Positions 59,701-64,000 of a DNA stretch of 64,000 bases are shown one piece after another. The notes under the pieces are model-generated. The model ran no database searches. It worked only from the letters and a program-made list of their open reading frames with translations, and was not told the origin of the DNA. Within the stretch, counting starts at the first letter, position 1, and every line of letters starts with the position of its first letter. The position numbers and the translations under genes were made by a program. The stretch is from Pagrus major (lineage: Eukaryota > Chordata > Actinopteri > Spariformes > Sparidae): assembly GCF_040436345.1 (NCBI RefSeq), contig NC_133238.1, positions 14,717,147 to 14,781,146 of the forward strand, given 5' to 3'.

Positions 59701-60348
59701 ACAAGTTGTGGCCTTTAATTTTATTCTCTGGTGAATTCAATGAGCTTCCCTACTGAGACTCTGCTCCTTCAAGTATTGTGTCACCAGTTTCCACCGGCTG
59801 TCTTTTCTCTGAAAATACAAAAAAATATTAAACTGACTGACCTTCTGATCCTGAGCGGCTGTCTGACAGGTTCTGCAGCAGGTCAATCCTGGGTATCTCC
59901 TGTAAAACCTGCTTGGTCACCTCCACAGCTCCATGAAGTTCATAGTTGTTCACCATCAGGTCCACTGTTGTCAACCTGTCTGCATTCTCCAGTTTGAACA
60001 CTTTGATGGATTTGTAGTTGTAGTTTTTCATGATGTCGGGCTGCTGCAGATACCATTTGAGCTTCTTAAATTCATCTTCTGTTAAATCTTCCAGAGTATT
60101 CAAGAGGTCCACTTTCTTCAGAGTGGCTCCCTGCTAATAAAAGGCAGTATTATCAACCTGAAGGAAAACTGTGACACAAATATATCACAGCAGCAACAGG
60201 AGTTCTGATTGGCCGACACAGCAGTAGAGTCTGACCAGTCAGAGCTCCTGCTGCTGCTCCGTGGGCTGGACTTCATGTAACTCTGAAGTGGTGCTCTGCT
60301 TACACGTCCTTCTGTCCCCAGATGTGAAGAGCTGACCATCTGTTCCAT
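39100..60348 (-). CDS. NLR gene 2: PYD-FISNA-NACHT-LRR-B30.2 protein, 1045 aa
   Basis: Predicted inflammasome-type NLR of the teleost NLR-C family. Eight coding exons join in frame to 3138 bp: 60304-60348, 59842-60130, 54840-54908, 51681-53475, 51420-51593, 47005-47178, 39771-39817 and 39100-39644. A 15-residue leader is followed by a pyrin domain (about 18-100), a Ser-rich linker (112-134), and FISNA. NACHT follows with Walker A GVAGIGKT at 232-239 and Walker [12 protein letters not shown] at 301-311. Two LRR exons (733-849), the linker and B30.2 (865-1045) complete it. The start is the ATG at 60348, the only one giving phase 0 into the PYD exon; two short upstream ATGs lie in the same exon. 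Pyrin domains usually recruit the adaptor ASC, so caspase-1-type signalling is inferred. Only two LRR exons is low compared with gene 1. Confidence 0.86.
39771..39817 (-). CDS. Gene 2 exon 7: 47-bp linker exon
   Basis: Identical in length, phase (2 in, 1 out) and product ('[15 protein letters not shown]') to the gene 1 linker exon. Confidence 0.85.
39818..42646. other. Intronic copy of 9864-12691
   Basis: Carries the same degenerate hAT BED-finger relic (about 40800-41350). No other feature. Confidence 0.45.
42647..43416. mobile_element. hAT-like MITE (unit B copy)
   Basis: Second copy of the 770-bp element at 12692-13461, at the same relative position, so it was carried by the duplication. 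Confidence 0.75.
43501..46756. other. Unit B-specific intronic segment
   Basis: Occupies the place of the LINE and LTR segment of unit A. At 43560-43600 a 'gttagctgcagcccta' end of a common hAT type is visible. Bases about 45000-45700 are clearly more GC-rich than the surroundings and include a 'cattagctctgttagcattta' motif. Several short frames there match nothing recognised. No gene supported. Confidence 0.5.
47005..47178 (-). CDS. Gene 2 exon 6: last LRR exon
   Basis: 174-bp phase 2-2 exon, nearly identical to 18865-19038 of gene 1 ('[18 protein letters not shown]', '[13 protein letters not shown]'). Ends 'RLETLR' before donor 'gtatga'. Confidence 0.9.
47392..48533. mobile_element. Non-autonomous hAT, 1142 bp, with perfect ends
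   Basis: Terminal inverted repeats TAGGCCTGTCACGATAA match at both ends. Perfect 8-bp target duplication CATCCAAT at 47384-47391 and 48534-48541. Unit A has the empty site with one CATCCAAT at about 19338. No transposase frame. The insertion therefore postdates the unit duplication. Confidence 0.93.
48797..50110 (+). mobile_element. Decayed hAT (ZBED-type) transposase replacing LRR exons
   Basis: The + strand reads '[15 protein letters not shown]' and '[18 protein letters not shown]' (BED finger) with TAG breaks. Then come '[20 protein letters not shown]' (to about 49110) and, after an interruption, '[19 protein letters not shown]', '[20 protein letters not shown]' and '[20 protein letters not shown]'. 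One frame slip lies near 49970. The left edge joins the last 20 bases of an LRR exon and the right side rejoins unit A homology at about 50706, so LRR exons 2-5 are missing here. Confidence 0.85.
49112..49800 (+). mobile_element. LTR-like insertion inside the hAT transposase
   Basis: Interrupts the transposase reading between PYSVVN and NNKGF. It contains AATAAA near 49721 followed by a short 'gctctgtctactgcaccc' stretch as in LTR R-U5 regions. Exact ends and target duplication could not be fixed. Confidence 0.35.
50111..50705. other. Unassigned segment in LRR intron of gene 2
   Basis: AT-rich sequence with no counterpart in unit A, probably the remainder of the inserted element. No gene. 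Confidence 0.45.
50706..50830 (-). mobile_element. tRNA-derived SINE (unit B copy)
   Basis: Counterpart of the 22120-22262 SINE: A-box-like 'TAGCTCAGTTGGTAGAGCA' and B-box-like region on the minus strand, with a small insertion at the 5' end. The left part is cut by the replacement that removed the LRR exons. Confidence 0.78.
51420..51593 (-). CDS. Gene 2 exon 5: LRR exon 1
   Basis: 174-bp phase 2-2 exon encoding '[18 protein letters not shown]' and ending 'HCNLESLR', collinear with gene 1 exon 6. Confidence 0.92.
51681..53475 (-). CDS. Gene 2 exon 4: FISNA-NACHT exon (1795 bp)
   Basis: Same length and phases as gene 1. Acceptor 'gtgtgtttattcag'; opens '[13 protein letters not shown]'. Walker A and Walker B are intact. 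About 39 residues of roughly 590 differ from gene 1, many of them charge changes (K/E, R/S, E/K), concentrated in the second half. Confidence 0.93.
53476..54839. other. Intron 3 of gene 2
   Basis: Homology to unit A ends within about 25 bases of the exon edge. Beyond that nothing is recognised. Confidence 0.6.
54840..54908 (-). CDS. Gene 2 exon 3: 69-bp Ser-rich linker
   Basis: Encodes '[20 protein letters not shown]' then 'QTE'. Acceptor 'tctttctctctcag', donor 'gtaaag', phase 1-1. It bridges the PYD and NACHT exons in frame and is too short for an ORF scan. Confidence 0.82.
55800..56345 (+). mobile_element. LINE ORF2 C-terminal and 3' UTR fragment
   Basis: The + strand reads '[20 protein letters not shown]', then '[15 protein letters not shown]' (C-x2-C...H...C zinc-binding end of fish LINE ORF2), then '[20 protein letters not shown]' and stop. 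It continues to 'ttataagcccatgcgggctg' and 'aataataaaag'. Confidence 0.72.
56738..56768. repeat. (CT)n microsatellite
   Basis: About 15 CT units inside the long intron. Confidence 0.95.
59842..60130 (-). CDS. Gene 2 exon 2: pyrin domain (PYD)
   Basis: Opens '[20 protein letters not shown]', then '[13 protein letters not shown]', '[20 protein letters not shown]' and '[20 protein letters not shown]', the six-helix death-fold pattern of PYDs (LxxLxxxEFKKFKWxL, helix-5 DLMV). Acceptor 'ccttttattagcag', donor 'gtcagt', phase 0 in and 1 out. The apparent start at 60112 is a GTG codon inside the exon, not a real start. Confidence 0.9.
60304..60348 (-). CDS. Gene 2 exon 1 (coding part): 15-residue leader
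   Basis: Exon 60304-60416 with acceptor 'tctttcttgcacag' and donor GTAAGC. The coding part '[15 protein letters not shown]' ends in phase 0. Two ATGs upstream in the same exon give a short stopped frame and an out-of-phase frame. The start choice is inference. Confidence 0.62.
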
Positions 60349-60416
60349 GTCCCATCAGCTTCTGTTCCCCAGCTGTTACTTCTTGAAATGAAGCTGTCGT
60401 CTCATGACACCAAACA

Positions 60417-61189
60417 CTGTGCAAGAAAGATGAAAACATGAAAACACAACTTTAAGATCAACACAGATAAAAGTGAATAAAACAAAAGTTCTTAGATGTT
60501 AACCAATAAAGCGTCCAATGTTCCACGACACGAGTCAGTTCTGTGCTGAAAAACATCTTCCTCAACGATCCTACAACGACGCTGCATTCTGACTATTTAA
60601 GTTGCGTTGGGCCCCAGAAATGATGCAACACGTCTTCCCCTCGTGTGAATGCAGGTGTAATTGTTTAAAGCTTTGATGGCAGGTTGTGCTTCGTCCTCTC
60701 ATCTCATCAGGATCCTTCTGGTCACCAGAAGAGGAAAAAGCACCGTGACACTGAGCAGTAAACATTAGTTCATGTTCCAGCCTGCAGCTTCTGTCTCGTC
60801 AGTCTATCCTGCTAAGCCGGACACCGCAGCTCCTGATCCGTCTGTTCTGCACTGCAACTTTATTCTTCCACATTTTGGAGGCAAATATTTTACTTTTTAC
60901 TCAACTGCATCTGTTTGATACCTTTAGTTACATTACAGATTACATGCTGCATCAGAGCCGAGACTGAAAACTGGTTTTCCTGCGTTTCACAACTGACGAC
61001 AAGTTAACAAACCTTCATCTGAACAAACAGGTCGACTTGGTTTGTTGGCACCAGTTCAGTTTTGACTTTTTTCTCGACTCAAAGACTCAAAAACAACACT
61101 GTTGAACTTCACTTGTTTCTTGGATTTTCACGAGAAAAGAAAATACAAGTAAAAACTAGTATTAAACTGATGGACCTTGTAAATTATGA
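60417..61189. other. 5' flank of gene 2
   Basis: Contains presumed upstream UTR and promoter, not resolved. A short fish interspersed-repeat piece lies at about 60870-60960. No ISRE of the GAAANNGAAA form was found by eye. Confidence 0.45.
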
Positions 61190-62040
61190 TTATTGATCAC
61201 ATTTCAGTGGACAGTGACAGAAAGAGGCGACACTTCCTGTTGGAGGAGTGTTCACAGCTCTGACAGCTCATTTAGTGACACACTTACATTTTTATTCTTT
61301 CATTACAAAATAAAAGCTTTCATCTGCTCCCCGTCCTCTGAATGCTGCTTCCTGCTGTCTCCACACCAACTACTGACGAACAACTAACTCCACCTCTGCT
61401 CTTCCTGCACCGTTCTCCTCTCAACATGGAGGATGATGTTTGTAATGGCGGCTGTTTGAACTCACAGCTGTGAGTTTGTAGAAATGAACAATGGAGCGAC
61501 AGATTGTTGCTGTTTCTAGTGTCGCTAAGCTAACGGCAGCTTGTTGCTGTTTCTAGTGTCGCTAAGCTAACGGCAGCTTGTGTTAACGAGTCAAACATTT
61601 TAAATGTGTTACATTACCTTCAGCTGGAGGTTCACACAGACACAACTGTCTGCGCCACAACGTTCAGAGGAACTGAAACCAAACTTTAAACAGGAAGTTA
61701 CAGTCAGGAAGTCAGATGGCTGTTAAACATGAATCATGTGTGAAATCTGATGATGTGTTTAATGAGAGTGTAAAGGTCAAATACATGTTCAGTTGTAGTT
61801 ACTTTGGTTCAACAAAGCAGCTTTGTGACTTTTAGAGACAAACATCACTTTAACTGACTGTTAGTTTCTATGAGGTCACTACACAACAACTCACACACAA
61901 CTCACAAGTTGTCACGAAGAAACATTCAAGTAAAAACTTGTGTTATAAAATCCTTCAGTTTTTAACTAGAACCTTGTCAAACACACAGTAAAGTTACATG
62001 TTAGACGGTCTCTCAGCTTCATCACAGGAGGAGGAGCCCA
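61190..62040. repeat. Start of third array unit (copy of 535-2905, shortened)
   Basis: 61190-61330 matches 535-675, 61460-61999 matches 680-2107 with only two 37-bp units, and 61999-62040 matches about 2867-2905. The 19-bp minisatellite region is missing. This shows that a third copy of the array unit begins here. Confidence 0.88.
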
Positions 62041-63009
62041 GGGCCCAGTATTTCAAAAGTGATCTGACAGGATTATCCTGGTCGGATTGGATTAAATCTA
62101 GATCTGATCTGAAAACTGGGTATTTCAACACAGATCCAGAGAATCCTGATCCTGAAGATCAGGATTCAGCTCTGGTAATCCAATCCTCCCTTGAATCCAG
62201 ATAAAAGGCTGGATTTGGGTATTTCAAAACGCAAGGCAGATATCTGGATCAACTTGATACCAAAATTTCAGGATCACTTGAATCGCAGCTCAGAGGTGGA
62301 TTTGACTTGGATTGACTCAGTCTCAGCTCCACTTCTCCTAGATATTGTTACTCAAGATGTTCATTACACTTAATCTAAAGTGTTAGTGTTTTACTTTTAA
62401 CAAATAATTTAAGTAATTGTAGGAAATTTAAAGCATAGTAAAATATTTTTGACCACACTTCCTGAAACTGCTGTAAATAAAAGTAACAATTACAAACCTA
62501 TTTCTCAAATTCTAGTTCACCGAACATTGTAACTTGCATGTACCAAAACATCAGAGAAAGACAACAGGAAACAAAGTTTAATTCCAACAAAACAAAGACA
62601 TTTCAAATAATGTGGCCACTAACTAAAACAGGACCGAACCCATCTCAGAGGTCAGAAGTTATAGAGAAGTAATAGCTTTATTTTCAGTTCCGTTTTTTCT
62701 TTGCTGAAGCAGCATCAGCTTTATTTGTTCGTTGGCCAGTTCAATTTGTTTGACCAGTGTGAAGACTGGGGAACTCTGGGAATTCAATTTGGTCCATTTT
62801 GAAATCCACAATGAACGACCTCGTCTGTGTCTGTCTTCTTATCATCCTTTATTGGTCTCATTCTTTTATTTATCTCTTTATTTGCATCACTTTTTCTTTC
62901 TTTCTTTCTTTTTCTGTGATGTTTCCTGTTTTATCTCTTTTATTGCTTTTGCTTGTGATGACTCACACTGACTGTGTTTGCTTTGACTGTTTATTCTGTA
63001 ACGTTCTTG
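62041..63009. other. Unit C-specific insertion, probable transposon relic
   Basis: No counterpart in A or B. 62045-62350 has repeated 'gggtatttcaa' and 'ggattcagctctggtaatcc' phrases arranged like the internal part of a fish DNA transposon. The remainder is AT-rich with no gene. Confidence 0.4.
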
Positions 63010-64000
63010 ATTTTGCTTGATTGTCAGAGCACTTTGTGAACTGTGTTTAAAGCTGCTGTATAAATAAAGTGTGTGACAGTAAAACTCATATATTTGTGTG
63101 AAGCCTCAGCTTGAAGTATTTCTCAGTACTTTGAGTTTTCTCTGCTCTTTATTCAGCTTTATTCTGCTGGAGTTGGAGTTGCCGCCCTCTGCTGGTGAAA
63201 ACACAGCACAGCTGTTGTGTATCCAGTGAGCTCATATCACACTGTTCAGTCTGTATAAATCTCAGTCTGTCACATTTCACTGCACATGTTTCACTGTTTG
63301 TCGTCCTGGAGTCAAATGAGGGAAATGTTCAGTGTTGTTCTGAGGCGGCACAATCACTGACATCTTTTAAATCAGCAGGAAGTCTTTTATTAATGCTGCC
63401 ACCAGGCTGCTTCATTTCAACATGTCTCGTCTGTTTGATTATCCTCCATATTGCTCTTTATTTATTGGATTATTTATACACGTCTGCTGTTATTGGCCTC
63501 AACTCTGACATGTTTTAATCCCGTTTCAACCTTGTAAAACCCTTTTTAACTGTGAAAACTGCTGTATGAATAAAGTTGCGTTGCTTTGTGTCCTGTCTAC
63601 TTATTAGTGTAACTCATTTCTTACACTAACAGAAATGCGTGAATATGAACAACTCAAATAATCCTGTGAATGTGGTAAAGTATGTCCTGCTGTCTGAAAA
63701 ACAGGTGGCAGAACAGCTCAGCCCCGTCTGAGAAACAGTTACAGAAGATGTAAAAGAATAAATCCAGTCTCAGGTAATAAACTGACGACAGTGTGTGTTA
63801 TATATTGCTGTAAGTTATATGTTAGTATGACTGTTCGCTGTTCTGAACAAGAAATGCCTTGTTTTAACATGGTGGTGTAAAGCTGTGAAGAAATAGCAGT
63901 GTTAGCTGTTAAATTATAATACACCAACACCTCACTTGTCATCTGTGTTTGAGTGCATGTGAATAGTGTGCATGAATAAAGTCATCCCATTTAAACCAGT
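63010..64000. repeat. Third unit: copy of 4030-6280, with a 1.3-kb deletion, truncated by window
   Basis: 63010-63575 matches 4030-4585 and 63585-64000 matches about 5855-6280. The equivalent of about 4585-5855 is absent. The unit runs off the right edge. Confidence 0.88.

Larger units (their letters stand above)
54909..59841. other. Long intron 2 of gene 2
   Basis: Holds a LINE tail (55800-56345) and a CT microsatellite (56738-56768). A GC-rich island at about 58750-58985 carries an 88-codon + strand frame ('[17 protein letters not shown]') that is not recognised. A paired '5'-leader-like' stretch at 57400-57950 is also unassigned. Confidence 0.5.

Noticed and set aside
60110..60112. Translation start of the pyrin protein at 60112
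   Set aside because: The codon is GTG, not ATG, and the reading continues upstream to a clear acceptor at 60131. It is an internal codon.

Overview
The window is teleost fish nuclear DNA, most likely percomorph. The genes are split by GT-AG introns. Intergenic DNA is full of fish-type hAT, LINE and SINE remnants. The only well-preserved genes belong to the teleost-expanded NLR-C (NLRC3-like) family: FISNA-NACHT, 174-bp LRR exons and a C-terminal B30.2 (PRY-SPRY) domain. No species is claimed.

Layout. The window is a head-to-tail segmental array with units of about 30 kb. Unit A runs from roughly 0.5 to 31 kb and unit B from 32.97 to about 60.5 kb. A third unit starts at 61.19 kb and runs off the right end. 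The left block of each unit (3.2-13.5 kb and 32.97-43.5 kb) is nearly identical by eye. It holds a LINE endonuclease remnant, a decayed zinc-ribbon-like gene, the B30.2 terminal exon of the NLR gene and a 770-bp hAT-like MITE.

Gene 1 (minus strand, CDS 28379 to 9119, 13 coding exons) joins in frame to 4272 bp (1423 aa plus stop). Its order is a Gly-Pro-rich N-terminus with two SCVSFKSD modules, a helical LLEENI/VKNEL region, FISNA-NACHT, six LRR exons, a linker and B30.2. Gene 2 (minus strand, CDS 60348 to 39100, 8 coding exons) joins to 3138 bp (1045 aa plus stop). Its order is a pyrin domain, a linker, FISNA-NACHT, two LRR exons, a linker and B30.2. The NACHT exon is 1795 bp in both. Homology between the genes stops in the intron just 5' of that exon, so a shared receptor core carries two unrelated N-terminal signalling modules.

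Differences between units come from mobile elements and repeats. Unit A has an endonuclease-deleted L1-type LINE (13.5-18.3 kb), an LTR-like piece and an L2-type LINE tail in its introns. Unit B has a 1142-bp hAT with intact target duplication and an empty site in A. Unit B also has a decayed hAT transposase where unit A has LRR exons 2-5, and a different 3.2-kb segment at 43.5-46.8 kb. Three minisatellites (37, 19 and 27 bp) share a GTTAGCT/AGCTAAC core. A hAT element sits 15 bp inside the first coding intron of gene 1, and an ISRE-like site lies beside its presumed first exon.

Inferred role: both proteins would be cytosolic innate-immune sensors or regulators. NACHT would drive nucleotide-dependent oligomerisation, LRR and B30.2 would give recognition, and the swapped N-termini would set the signalling partner. 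All joins are conceptual, from splice-site and phase consistency, without transcript data.
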